Shown in pieces: positions 8,737 through 17,098 of a DNA stretch of 64,000 nucleotides. Source of the DNA: CAWECB01 sp963807465 (GTDB lineage: Bacteria > Patescibacteriota > Minisyncoccia > Minisyncoccales > Minisyncoccaceae); assembly GCA_963807465.1 (NCBI GenBank), contig CAWECB010000003.1, forward strand, positions 370,037 to 434,036, in the 5' to 3' direction. Positions within the stretch are counted from its first letter, which is position 1; each line of letters starts with the position of its first letter. Made by a program: the position numbers and the translations under genes. Below the pieces are notes generated by a model, which made no database searches, was not told the origin of the DNA, and saw only the letters and a list, made by a program, of their open reading frames with translations.

Positions 8737-9732
8737 ATGGATATATCTTGCATTGAAGAAAAACTTAAAAATGAACCCAAATACAGATTGAAACAAGTGA
8801 GAGAGCTTGTTTTTCATGATTTGATAGAAGACTGGGACAAGGCTACGACCTTATCTTTGGAATTTCGGGAAAAATTGAAAAAGAAATGTCCTTTAACGAT
8901 AAAGCACAAGATGTTCAAGTCTTCGGACGGGAATACGGTTAAGGCATTGATCGAGCTGTCGGACGGCCTAAAGATCGAAACGGTCTTAATGAAGCATACC
9001 GATTCGCGTTCGACTGTTTGCGTTTCTTCGCAGGTCGGCTGCCCTCTGGGATGCTGCTTTTGCGCTACGGGGAATATGGGATTAAAGAGAAATCTGACAT
9101 CTTCGGAAATACTCGAACAGGTTTTGTTGTTTTCCCGCTATTTAAAGGAGAAGAGAATCACGAACGTCGTATTCATGGGAATGGGAGAGCCATTCTTGAA
9201 TTACGATAACGTAATAGAGGCGGTGAGGATTCTTAATTCTCAGGATTGCTTCAACATCGGGGCCAGGAAGATATCAATTTCCACTTCGGGGATAATCGAG
9301 GGGATAGAGAAACTGGAGAAAGAAAATTTGCAGATTAACCTGTCGATTTCCTTGCACGCTCCGAATGACAAGTTGAGGACGGAACTTATGCCCATAAACA
9401 AAAAGTATCCTTTGAAAAAGGTTTTAGAATCGGTTGACAGATATATTAAAAAGACGGGAAGGAAAGTGATGTTCGAGTACTTGATGATAAAAGGGGTCAA
9501 TGATTCGATGGAAAACGCCAAGGAATTGGCGGATTTAATGAAAAAGTCTCTTCACATGGTCAACCTTATCGTTTATAATCCGACCGGCAAGTTTAAAGCC
9601 TCGGATTCGAAAACGATCAAGAAGTTTAAGGAATATCTGGAGAAGCAGGGGATATACACCACCCAGAGGTATGAGTTCGGAAGAGGGATAAAGGCTGCGT
9701 GTGGTCAGTTGGCGACAAATAACAATTATTGA
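8737..9732 (+). CDS. rlmN: 23S rRNA/tRNA adenine C2-methyltransferase RlmN
   Basis: Radical-SAM enzyme methylating A2503 of 23S rRNA and A37 of some tRNAs. The CX3CX2C cluster motif reads CPLGCCFCATG near residue 100; MGMGEPFLNY follows, and the C-terminal methyl-carrying cysteine lies in AACGQL close to the end. 331 residues, slightly short of usual. A TTG at 8728 overlaps the rmuC end, but ATG 8737, two bases after the rmuC stop, is preferred; likely cotranscribed with rmuC. Confidence 0.92.
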   Translation: MDISCIEEKLKNEPKYRLKQVRELVFHDLIEDWDKATTLSLEFREKLKKKCPLTIKHKMFKSSDGNTVKALIELSDGLKIETVLMKHTDSRSTVCVSSQVGCPLGCCFCATGNMGLKRNLTSSEILEQVLLFSRYLKEKRITNVVFMGMGEPFLNYDNVIEAVRILNSQDCFNIGARKISISTSGIIEGIEKLEKENLQINLSISLHAPNDKLRTELMPINKKYPLKKVLESVDRYIKKTGRKVMFEYLMIKGVNDSMENAKELADLMKKSLHMVNLIVYNPTGKFKASDSKTIKKFKEYLEKQGIYTTQRYEFGRGIKAACGQLATNNNY

Positions 9733-9736
9733 TTTT

Positions 9737-9765
9737 TTGTCAATTTTATATGTATTTGATATAAT
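9737..9765 (+). promoter_or_regulatory. Promoter of pyrH
   Basis: TTGTCA (9737-9742), 17-base spacer, TATAAT (9760-9765). The ATG of pyrH is at 9788, leaving a leader of about 16 bases with a weak AGGA. Confidence 0.75.
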
Positions 9766-9787
9766 ACAGGAAAATTAATTCAAACAA

Positions 9788-10495
9788 ATGAAATACAAAA
9801 GAATTTTACTTAAATTAAGCGGAGAGGTTTTCACGGGTAAAGACGGGAAAGGGGTTTCCCTTCCTTCTTACATGGAAGCGGCCAAACAGATTGCTAAAAT
9901 AAAGAAGGAAAACGATATTGATTTATGCGTTGTTGTCGGAGCGGGGAACATATTTCGTGGCCGAGAAGCTGGAGAAGAGTCCTTTGATATGGCGACTGCT
10001 CATGAGATAGGAATGGTGGCAACGGTCATTAATGGCCTGGGGCTAGAGGAATCATTGGAAGAACTGGGAGTTCCGGTAAGATTGATGTCGGCCATAAGGA
10101 TGGATAGTGTAGCCGATCCGTTTATAAGGAGGAAAGCGTTGCATCATCTGTCAAAAGGAAGAATCGTTATTTTCGTCGGAGGGACTGGCAACCCTTTCTT
10201 TACCACCGATTCCGCGGCGGCTTTGAGGGCCTGCGAGATGAATTGCGATTTAATCTTGAAGGCGACCAATGTTGACGGGGTTTACGACAAGGACCCGAAC
10301 AAATATCCGGACGCTAAATTGTACAAAACCCTTTCCTATGCCGAGGCGATAGAGAAGAATCTGAAAGTGATGGATTCCACAGCCTTCGCCCTGTGCAGGG
10401 AAGAAAAGAAGACCATAATCGTGTTTAACACTAAAGACATCGATAATATCTCAAAGGCTCTCAAGGGAGGGGAGTTTGGGACGCTGGTGAGCTAG
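9788..10495 (+). CDS. pyrH: Uridylate kinase
   Basis: Phosphorylates UMP to UDP; amino-acid-kinase fold. The 235-residue protein begins KRILLKLSGEVF and contains GAGNIFRG, a MDSVADPF segment and GTGNPFFTTDSAAALRA, then ATNVDGVYDKDP; the ending GGEFGTLVS is also typical. It is a normal-length bacterial PyrH. It has its own promoter and ends before a convergent gene, with a shared bidirectional terminator about 100 bases downstream. Confidence 0.94.
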   Translation: MKYKRILLKLSGEVFTGKDGKGVSLPSYMEAAKQIAKIKKENDIDLCVVVGAGNIFRGREAGEESFDMATAHEIGMVATVINGLGLEESLEELGVPVRLMSAIRMDSVADPFIRRKALHHLSKGRIVIFVGGTGNPFFTTDSAAALRACEMNCDLILKATNVDGVYDKDPNKYPDAKLYKTLSYAEAIEKNLKVMDSTAFALCREEKKTIIVFNTKDIDNISKALKGGEFGTLVS

Positions 10496-10594
10496 GTTCG
10501 AATCTTATCGTCCCGCCAGTTTACTTCTATCAGAAGACCTGAGTGTACCAAGTATTCTACCAAGAATTTTTATGGCGCAACTCTAGTGTTTAAA

Positions 10595-10622
10595 ATAAAA
10601 AAAGCCCCTAGGGGCTTTTTTA
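10595..10622. terminator. Bidirectional terminator between pyrH and the AIPR-family gene
   Basis: Stem AAAGCCCC/GGGGCTTT with TA centre (10601-10618), flanked by A-run and T-run, so it can act on both convergent transcripts. Confidence 0.85.
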
Positions 10623-11759
10623 TTAGAGAGCGTCGTAGCACACTCGCCAAGTAATTCCCGCCTTACCCACCTTGTTTGGACTCGGAGAACCATTGATCGC
10701 GTCTTTCATGGCCGCGGCTATGTCAAGCTTCTTTTCCTTCCAAACATCCAATGGCTTTTTCTTCCATGACCACTCGCCTCTGTGATCGATGTACTTCCGA
10801 AACGCTGCGAGAATTGGATATACAAGTCCGTCTGGATAGCTCCCATCGCTAACATCGTTGAGGAAACGCAATGGTTGCGGATTATCATGTTTTTTAGCAG
10901 CCATACTTTGCAACGCCCAAAATCTACCGCCAGCATCATCATATGCCTTAGGAAGATCTCGGTATATCACATCGCGAAGCTCAAGGATTTCAGGCAGGAT
11001 TTTACTTGCCTTTTCAAAAGTTTCCTTGTTACGATATTTGCCGTCTTCATCTTTCTTGGCATAGAAATCTACGACCGCTCCCTTTGAAGAATAAGCCTGA
11101 ATGGGGTGATCGTTCTTTTCGAAGGAGTCGAGACAATAAATATATGAGAGTATTTCACGAATAGAAATGTCTTTTCGCTTGTTATTCTCATCAAGATCAT
11201 ATTCGGAATACGCTATACGATCTTTATAGTATGGATTTGTTAATACATTCTTAATAGGACCGTAAGACTTACCAAGATTTTCTAACGATTCTGGTTGAAC
11301 GGCTCGCGAACGATTCCGACCGTCAACAATATCAACAAGTTCACTAGGATTGATGTTGCCAACGATGCATTCCACCTTTACTTGAGCGACATTGCTTTTG
11401 TCAGCGGCGAGCACATGCTGGATGGCTGAAAAAGTATGTCCCCCGTTTGCAATGCCGTGCTTGGCCCTGTCTGAGAATACTACTGTGACCATGTTCGTCT
11501 TATTATCGAATGCTATATCTGGAGACACGATAGTGATCCCAAGATTTCGGAAGATCATTTCTTCCGGATCATTTGTAAGGGTATCAACTATTGCGTTGAA
11601 AACATCACTGCGCTTTCTAGTATCGCGAACATTTACATCTCGCCAATCTTCCCATTCTTCCGGAAGGTTGGCGACAGGAGCCGTAAAGACACAGAGGCGC
11701 CTACCGTCAGTAGACTCGTACTGATTTCGAAACGAACTAACTTTGAATGAGTATATCAT
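10623..11759 (-). CDS. AIPR-family (abortive phage infection-like) protein
   Basis: 378 residues, intact. The central segment FRNLGITIVSPD...VVFSDRAKHGIANGGHTFSAI and a following VDGRNRSRAVQPESL resemble the AIPR family (abortive infection phage resistance) and DndB/DGQHR-type proteins, where an NG-Q/H-T motif is characteristic. Function in that family is not well settled; a defence role is an inference from family name and its position in an island of unrelated singletons. Codon choice differs from neighbours (more CGN arginine). It has its own promoter with a leader of about 160 bases and an inverted repeat just upstream of the ATG. No partner nuclease or methylase lies adjacent. Confidence 0.55.
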   Translation of the reverse strand: MIYSFKVSSFRNQYESTDGRRLCVFTAPVANLPEEWEDWRDVNVRDTRKRSDVFNAIVDTLTNDPEEMIFRNLGITIVSPDIAFDNKTNMVTVVFSDRAKHGIANGGHTFSAIQHVLAADKSNVAQVKVECIVGNINPSELVDIVDGRNRSRAVQPESLENLGKSYGPIKNVLTNPYYKDRIAYSEYDLDENNKRKDISIREILSYIYCLDSFEKNDHPIQAYSSKGAVVDFYAKKDEDGKYRNKETFEKASKILPEILELRDVIYRDLPKAYDDAGGRFWALQSMAAKKHDNPQPLRFLNDVSDGSYPDGLVYPILAAFRKYIDHRGEWSWKKKPLDVWKEKKLDIAAAMKDAINGSPSPNKVGKAGITWRVCYDAL

Positions 11760-11772
11760 ATAAATAAAAACA

Positions 11773-11789
11773 CTTAATTAATAATTAAG
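11773..11789. promoter_or_regulatory. Inverted repeat upstream of the AIPR-like gene
   Basis: CTTAATT, 3-base centre, AATTAAG, located 13 bases before the minus-strand ATG at 11759. It could be an operator or a small hairpin controlling translation. Confidence 0.4.
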
Positions 11790-11924
11790 CGCTTACAAAC
11801 AATGACTCCTTAAAATAATACTAACGACACGGAGTTCGACCCATAATCTGTTTGCGAGAGAATATTACATCCCTACGCCCGTTTAAAGCGGATTGGTAGC
11901 GCGCTTGGCTAGGCCAATGTTTTA

Positions 11925-11952
11925 ATTATAGGCCTTGGAAAAATTTTGTCAA
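11925..11952 (-). promoter_or_regulatory. Promoter of the AIPR-like gene
   Basis: On the minus strand: TTGACA (11952-11947), 16-base spacer, TATAAT (11930-11925). The resulting leader would be about 160 bases, the longest in the window. The whole 11760-12236 gap holds no ORF I can support: only this promoter, the inverted repeat, the 12075 hairpin and the 12141 promoter. Confidence 0.75.
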
Positions 11953-12074
11953 CAGATCTCCGACAGACCACGATCGAGATGCCTCAAATCGACCATCATC
12001 ACGACCCCCAAAGAACCCTTACACTGATGATTGGAGGGTAGAGGTTTTAGACCGATGTTGCCTGCCACCCTAAG

Positions 12075-12095
12075 AAGCCTTATTTTATAAGGCTT
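12075..12095. terminator. Isolated hairpin, terminator-like
   Basis: Perfect 9-bp stem AAGCCTTAT/ATAAGGCTT with TTT loop, followed by a weak T/A run. A close relative follows tRNA-Asp at 40138. Confidence 0.45.
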
Positions 12096-12140
12096 TAAAA
12101 ATAACCGCGATAGGACGCTGGAACTTTTTATCCCTCACCA

Positions 12141-12169
12141 TTGACAAAATACAATAACTATTTTACTAT
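12141..12169 (+). promoter_or_regulatory. Promoter of the 12237 gene
   Basis: TTGACA (12141-12146), 17-base spacer, TACTAT (12164-12169); leader of about 60 bases with an AGGTGA Shine-Dalgarno element. Confidence 0.75.
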
Positions 12170-12236
12170 ATTAGCATCTCGAAAGAGGTACTTTATTCTT
12201 AAAAAGTTGAACATTGAACAATTTAAAAGGTGACCT

Positions 12237-12758
12237 ATGGAAGACGGAACAAATGATCTTATGAAAAAAATCACAGGAAGCGTACCGAATATTGAAGAAA
12301 CAATCGCAATTGGAGCGGTTGTAAGTGCAGATGGTTTTCGAAAAATGTTCCACAAGAGGGGAATGACCATAAGTGGTTACGCCCAAGAGATTCTTGATAA
12401 AATTTCCCTAACAAAAGAGCGGAAAGAAATCAAGATTGTAATCATTTCTCTTGCAAATCTTGGTTTCGGATTCAACGAAGAAGTCGAGTATCCAACTATC
12501 TGCCTCAAAGCGAAGGAGATGGGCTTAAAACTGTGTCCAGCAGAAGTTGGACCACAAGTATGCCTACAGATGTTCAAAGGATTCCAAGAAGGAGACTGGT
12601 TCGAGGTGGCAAGCGAGCCAATCATCGATTCAGATGGTGTGTCCAGATTGTTTTCCCCAGGATGGAGTGATGAAAAATTTTCTCTAACAACTCATTGTAT
12701 TGGTCCTGGAGTTACATATTCTGTGTCCAATCGATTTGCATTCATCAAGCCAACATGA
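12237..12758 (+). CDS. Conserved hypothetical protein, 173 aa
   Basis: No known domain is assignable. The segment LANLGFGFNEEVEYP followed by KAKEMGLKLCPAEVGPQVCL matches, from memory, a small protein family frequent in Patescibacteria in which a LELCPPEVGPQLRLQY-like signature is conserved. The C-terminal half (EGDWFEVASEPI...LFSPGWSD) looks like a beta-rich domain. It has its own promoter, AGGTGA ribosome site and terminator, so it is a monocistronic unit. Confidence 0.65.
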   Translation: MEDGTNDLMKKITGSVPNIEETIAIGAVVSADGFRKMFHKRGMTISGYAQEILDKISLTKERKEIKIVIISLANLGFGFNEEVEYPTICLKAKEMGLKLCPAEVGPQVCLQMFKGFQEGDWFEVASEPIIDSDGVSRLFSPGWSDEKFSLTTHCIGPGVTYSVSNRFAFIKPT

Positions 12759-12782
12759 AGATTATCATATCTTCATTTTTTT
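12755..12782 (+). terminator. Rho-independent terminator
   Basis: Perfect 8-bp stem ATGAAGAT/ATCTTCAT, 6-base loop, seven T; overlaps the stop codon region of the 12237 gene. Confidence 0.8.
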
Positions 12783-12914
12783 ATAGGGAAAAATTCAACC
12801 TCAAAAAGGTTCCAAGTTCGTTCCACCGCCCCTGCAAACATATTTTTAAGGTAAAATCTATATACTAGTTAAAGAAATTGGTTCCAATCCTATCGGGGTG
12901 CTATATTTTGTTGT

Positions 12915-12942
12915 TTGACAAAAAGCACACTTCTCTTATAAT
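12915..12942 (+). promoter_or_regulatory. Promoter of the 12987 gene
   Basis: TTGACA (12915-12920), 16-base spacer, TATAAT (12937-12942). Confidence 0.75.
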
Positions 12943-12986
12943 TAAAATGTCATTCATATAATGACTTATGTTCATTGGGAGGTAAA

Positions 12987-13490
12987 ATGGAAAGAAGATA
13001 CGTTGAATCTGGCCTTATTGTGAAGATAACCGAGCTTGGCAGTACTCCACATGGACCGCTTATCGAACAGTGTCATATTGATGCTCGAAAAGAAGGTGAG
13101 ACTGGTGTCGTGGCAACGCAAATATTCCACCTTAGCAGCGAAGATAATGTATGGTGGATAAGACACGACCGAGATGGCAAACTTGTTGCTTATGCAGTTA
13201 GTGAATTCGAACCCTTCCATGAAAGGGAAAGAATCCAACTGGAAGCATATATTGATGTCAGTGGACCAATCTCGAACCAATGCATCATTTGTGGCAAGGA
13301 TCGATCTGCGGCCATTGTCAGCTTCTGGCTATCTTATCAGTTAGGCACCCACATACTTATTCCTTTTTGCACAGACCATCTGAACGATGTTGATATTATC
13401 AGGGGAGTAGGTAAAGCCTTACTATCGGAAGCTGACAGTATTGAGCGTGGAATCACCTGGCGAGAAATCAACGAAAGAAACAAGAGATAA
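12987..13490 (+). CDS. Hypothetical protein with a CxxC/C-H motif, 167 aa
   Basis: Unrecognised. The N-terminal half is strand-rich (QIFHLSSEDNVWWIRHDRDGKLVAYAV), the C-terminal half carries CIICGKDRSAAIVSFW and, about 30 residues on, FCTDHLND, an arrangement that could bind one zinc ion (two Cys, then Cys and His). Start: a TTG at 12975 is in frame, but GGGAGG at 12977-12982 places the ribosome at ATG 12987. Monocistronic, with promoter and terminator. Confidence 0.6.
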   Translation: MERRYVESGLIVKITELGSTPHGPLIEQCHIDARKEGETGVVATQIFHLSSEDNVWWIRHDRDGKLVAYAVSEFEPFHERERIQLEAYIDVSGPISNQCIICGKDRSAAIVSFWLSYQLGTHILIPFCTDHLNDVDIIRGVGKALLSEADSIERGITWREINERNKR

Positions 13491-13547
13491 TATCCGATAA
13501 TTTTCCTACAATCTGGGAATCTATTAGGATTATGGTCTCTTTTTTTA
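13483..13547 (+). terminator. Terminator of the 12987 gene
   Basis: A long imperfect stem pairs AGAGATAATATCC (13483-13495) with GGATTATGGTCTCT (13527-13540), followed by a seven-T run. Confidence 0.55.
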
Positions 13548-13601
13548 TACCCAATTTAATCTCAAGTAGGTTCCAATAATACCATCAACTATCAGAAAAA
13601 C

Positions 13602-13624
13602 AAAAAAAGACTGTTTAAGTCTTT
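13602..13624 (-). terminator. Terminator of the 13642 minus-strand gene
   Basis: Stem AAAGACT/AGTCTTT with a 5-base loop; on the minus strand it is followed by a T-run (A-run on the plus strand). Confidence 0.7.
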
Positions 13625-13641
13625 TAACTCTCTGGGCGATT

Positions 13642-14039
13642 TTATTGTCGTTGGGTGACTTCTTTCTCGCATCCGGGCGAGAGAAGAGCTATTTCAGCCG
13701 TCATTCCTATCGTTTCGCCGGCAAGGATCCATGGCGGATCAAGGAGGGATAGCATGATATGGCGAGGGAAAAACAGTGTCGTTCCTCGGATTTCGATTAC
13801 CATGCTCGGCGGGACTGTCAGGTTCTCCATCTTTTCTGGCATACTGCGCCAAATTTCCAAGCCGGAAGAATCGGGAGGAATCTCCCTGTAAGCGACAAAT
13901 CCTCTACCCCTTACCTCGAATACATCGTATGTCGAGTTGCCGATTACAATCTTCTGCAGTTCGGCAAGATCTCCATATCTCTTATAGAGATCGTCGAATA
14001 CTGTTCGTGGAATATCTTTTAAGTCTAACGTTTTAACAT
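13642..14039 (-). CDS. Hypothetical protein, about 130 aa, start disturbed by an indel
   Basis: The minus strand is open from about 14,036 to a stop at 13,642 and ends before a good terminator, so I prefer this strand over the overlapping plus ORFs. It reads LKDIPRTVFDDLYKRYGDL near the start, then EVRGRGFVAYREIPPD and LTVPPSMVIEIRGTTLFFP. No family recognised. No in-frame ATG exists at the expected start: ATG at 14039 is out of frame by one base next to an AAAA run, which a missing A would repair. An AGGA lies a few bases upstream of that ATG. Confidence 0.5.
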
Positions 14040-14140
14040 ATCCTGGCCCAAGGTTATCTTAAAGAGCCGATAAAATTTTAGAACAGTATTTGCTCGGTGT
14101 CAAATTTTATCTTTCTTCCTGGATATGCTAAAATATTCTC

Positions 14141-14901
14141 ATGTCCCAATACTACAAAAAATCAAGCAACATTTTCGATCCGAAATCGGATAAGCCTTTC
14201 AAATTGAGCCGGTCTAAAATCGACCTCTTTATGGAGTGCCCCCAGTGCTTCTATTTGGATAGGCGCTTGGGAGTAGGAAGGCCTCCCGGCTTTCCTTTCA
14301 CTTTAAACAGCGCAGTAGACTGCCTGCTGAAGAAAGAATTCGACCTCAATAGGAAGGAGGGGACTCCCCATCCTTTCATGCAGGAATTCGGCATCGATGC
14401 CGTTCCTTACGAGCATAAGGACCTCAATACTTGGAGGGATACTTTCAAGGGAATAACTTACTTTACAAGCCGACCAATTTTTTGATTACGGGAGCGATCG
14501 ATGACATCTGGGTCAATCCGCGAGGAGAGGTAATGATCGTTGATTATAAGGCTACTTCTAAGACCAGCGAAGTAAATCTCGATGCCGAATGGCAAAGAGG
14601 ATACAAGAGGCAGATGGAAATCTACCAGTGGCTTTTTAAAAAGAACGGATTTACGGTTTCTCCGACCGGATATTTCGTCTATTGCAATGGAGACACGGGC
14701 AAGCCCTACTTTGACAAGAAACTGGAATTCGACATCAAGGTCATTCCGTATACCGGAGACGATTCCTGGATAGAGAAAGCCCTAAAAGACATTAAGGAAT
14801 GCTTGATGTCTGACAAGATTCCCGAGATGAATGCTGATTGCGACTACTGCAATTACAGGAAGAACGCCGTAATGGCAAAAATCAAGCATGAGGAAGAGTA
14901 A
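14141..14901 (+). CDS. PD-(D/E)XK nuclease-family protein (RecB/Cas4-like), one frameshift
   Basis: Single-stranded-DNA exonuclease-like fold. The core motif is IDDIW...EVMIVDYKATSK (D and D-x-K), and cysteines flank it as in AddB/Cas4 iron-sulphur nucleases: ECPQCFYLDRRLG near residue 30 and DCDYCNYR close to the C terminus. The first part is in one frame to about 14,460 (TFKGI), the rest continues in another (LLYKPTNFLITG), so one indel at 14,450-14,465 splits it. Joined length about 253 residues. An extended TGCTAAAAT ends six bases before the ATG, again suggesting leaderless mRNA. No cas genes or repeat array nearby. Confidence 0.75.
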
Positions 14902-14984
14902 AAAAGAGCGTTCCTAAGTTCTTTTTATTTGCATTTTTTTTCACGAGTGGTAAACTGTTTAATTATTATTCTGAATTTTAATTC

Positions 14985-15541
14985 ATGGTTCCGAAAAAGA
15001 TATTTTTCGTCAAAGGAGTCGGAGTGCACAAAGACAAGTTGGCTTCTTTCGAGGCGGCTCTGAGGGATGCGGGGATTGAGACGCAGAATTGGTATACGTT
15101 TCGAGCATTCTTCCTCCCAATTGCGAGATCGTTAACAAAGCCAAAGGAGTTTTTTTGTTGAAACCGGGCCAGATTACTTTTTGCGTAATGGCGAGGAATG
15201 AAACCTGCGAGCCGAACAGATTGATTTCTGCGGCTATAGGCTTGGCTGTGCCCAAAGACAGCAGCAACTACGGATATTTATCCGAACATCACACCTTCGG
15301 AGAAACGGCAGACAAGTCTGGCGACTACGCCGAGGATCTGGCGGCGACGATGCTTTCTACCACTTTGGGCATCGAGATAGATGTTGAGAAAGCGTGGGAC
15401 GAAAGAAAGCAGGAATACATTGCTTCGGGGAAGATATTTCAAAACAACTCACACTTGCCAGTCGGCGGAAGGGAACAAGAACGGTCTATGGACAACGGTC
15501 ATAGCGGCAGGGGTGTTTCTTGGAGGAGTAATAAATATTGA
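14985..15541 (+). CDS. Pyruvoyl-dependent arginine decarboxylase, two frameshifts
   Basis: Decarboxylates arginine to agmatine after self-cleavage at a serine that becomes the pyruvoyl group. Key stretches: MVPKKIFFVKGVGVHKD at the start; YVSSILPP, the cleavage/active segment; FCVMARNETCEPNRLISAAIGLA; GYLSEHHTFGETA; DYAEDLAATMLSTTLGI; and in a third frame QSAEGNKNGLWTTVIAAGVF, the family's C terminus. Indels near 15,095 and 15,440 separate the frames; the stop is uncertain by about 20 bases. Expected length about 180 residues. Substrate arginine is inferred from family; no polyamine genes are adjacent. Confidence 0.75.
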
Positions 15542-15633
15542 GGCTAGGGCTTTCAGTCGGTTTTTACTATTTTCACCAAAAAAAGATAAGAATTGTAGTA
15601 TGGAAATCAAAAGGAAAATCGGCGATAAAAGAA

Positions 15634-16822
15634 ATGCTGGAGAATAACATATTCTCCATTTCGGCATATCTCAAATTATTGAACGGGGTTTTGAATTCTT
15701 TTGAAGCGAGAATAGTGGGAGAGGTGAGCGAGATTAAAATCAGTTCTGTCGGGCACGTTTATTTTTCTTTGAAAGATAAAAAAGACAAGAGCGATCAATC
15801 CTGCGTTATCTGGAGTTACGATTATAAATTATGCGGAGTGCAATTGAAGGAGGGATTGGAAATAATCGCCGGCGGTGTTCCCGATGTTTATCCTCCGACG
15901 GGAAGATTAAGTTTCAAAGACAAAGATGATTCAACTGGTCGGAGAGGGGGAATTGAAGAAGGAATACGAAAATTGAAAAAGAAGCTGGAAGACGAAGGAT
16001 TGTTTGCTCTGAAGGAAGGAAAAAGGAGATTGCCATCCTTTCATCCAGAAGGTGGGAATAATAACTTCCAAGCAGGGAGCGGTAATTTCCGACTTTTTGA
16101 ACAATTGGGAAGGTTCGGTTTTCAAGTCAAATTCGTCGATTCCAGGGTCGAAGGATTAGGAAGCGGTAAGGACCTGTTAAACGGCGTCAAAACTGGTAAA
16201 GAAGCTTGATTTGGATGTTTTGGTCATAATGCGGGGAGGAGGGTCGCTGGAATCTTTCCTCGCCTTTAATAACGAAGTCTTGGTAAGGGAGATTACCAAT
16301 CTTCCGTATCCCGTCATCGCCGCCATAGGGCACGACAAGGACGTTCCTTTATTAGCCCTGGCGGCGGATAAGATGGTTTCCACCCCGACGGCCGCTGCCA
16401 ACCTGTTGAACCAGTCATGGCAGGAAGCGCAATTGCAATTGAAAGAAAGAGAAAGGGAAATATTCAGTCTGTTCTCCTCCGTCTTAATGGATCTGGAGTA
16501 CGAAATGAACAATATTTTCATGTCGATCAGACAAAAGCTGGAATCAGTCCTTAATGCCTTTAAGATGATGGAATACAGGATAAAGCAGATTATTCCCAAG
16601 ATGCTCGAAGCGAGAATGAATGAGATAAAAAATAATATCGAGACGATGGGGAGGATAATTGATCAGAATGATCCCCGGAGGAATCTAAAGCTCGGATATT
16701 GCATCGCCAAAAGGGAGGGAAGGGTAATTAAGAAAACAAGCGATGCGAAAGTCGGGGAAGACGTAGATTTGCAAGTTTATGACGGAATAATAATTACAAA
16801 CGTTAAAAAGATAAAAAAATGA
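15634..16822 (+). CDS. xseA: Exodeoxyribonuclease VII large subunit, several frameshifts
   Basis: Catalytic subunit of ExoVII, degrading single-stranded DNA. It begins with the OB-fold (ISAYLKLLNGVL...VGEVSEIKISSVGHVYFSLKD), goes through VPDVYPPTGRLSFK, and after 16,200 shows the catalytic-domain signatures MRGGGSLESFLAFN, VIAAIGHDKDVPL and ADKMVSTPTAAANLL, then a coiled coil. Between about 15,915 and 16,205 at least three indels move the reading frame (for instance MIQLVGEGELKKEY in one frame, LEDEGLFAL in another). Start ATG 15634 (MLENNIFSISAY). The gene is probably intact in the organism. It overlaps xseB by four bases. Confidence 0.85.
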
Positions 16823-17019
16823 AAGAAAAAAATCTGAACCAAAGCTTGAAAAAACTGTCTTCGATAGCCGAATGGTTCGAGAAGCAAGACGAGGTTGATG
16901 TCGAAGCGGGCCTAGAAAAGGTAAAAGAGGCGGCGGAGATAATCAAGGAGGCCAAGAAACAGTTCAAGGAAGTCGAGAATGAATTCACGGAGATCAAAAA
17001 GCAGATGGAAAAGGAGTGA
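16819..17019 (+). CDS. xseB: Exodeoxyribonuclease VII small subunit
   Basis: 66-residue helical protein: LNQSLKKLSSIAEWFEKQ, then GLEKVKEAAEIIKEAKKQ, the standard XseB pattern. Its ATGA overlap with xseA supports translational coupling and confirms that xseA reads through to 16,822. Confidence 0.88.
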   Translation: MKEKNLNQSLKKLSSIAEWFEKQDEVDVEAGLEKVKEAAEIIKEAKKQFKEVENEFTEIKKQMEKE

Positions 17020-17098
17020 TTTGACCTGTTTTACTAAAGGGGATAAAATGTAGTTGGCCCATTTAAATTAGGCCGTCATTATTACCAAAGGTGAGTGT

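Noticed and set aside
10473..10520. tRNA 3'-end-like sequence (GGTTCGAATC...CGTCCCGCCA) after pyrH as an attachment site
   Set aside because: T-stem has two mismatches, the sequence partly overlaps the pyrH coding end, and no second copy was found flanking the island.
11830..11925. tRNA-like pieces (GGATTGGTAGCGCGCTTGG and a GTTCGACCC-like T-loop), possibly a permuted tmRNA or tRNA
   Set aside because: Stems do not close: D-stem and anticodon stem pair poorly, the anticodon loop would be five bases, and no matching acceptor ends exist.
13655..13891. Plus-strand ORFs at 13655-14036
   Set aside because: The minus strand has a longer continuous frame with sensible composition and a terminator on the correct side.
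14141..14901. Nuclease as Cas4 of a CRISPR system
   Set aside because: No repeat-spacer array or other cas gene was found in the window; it is treated as a generic PD-(D/E)XK protein.
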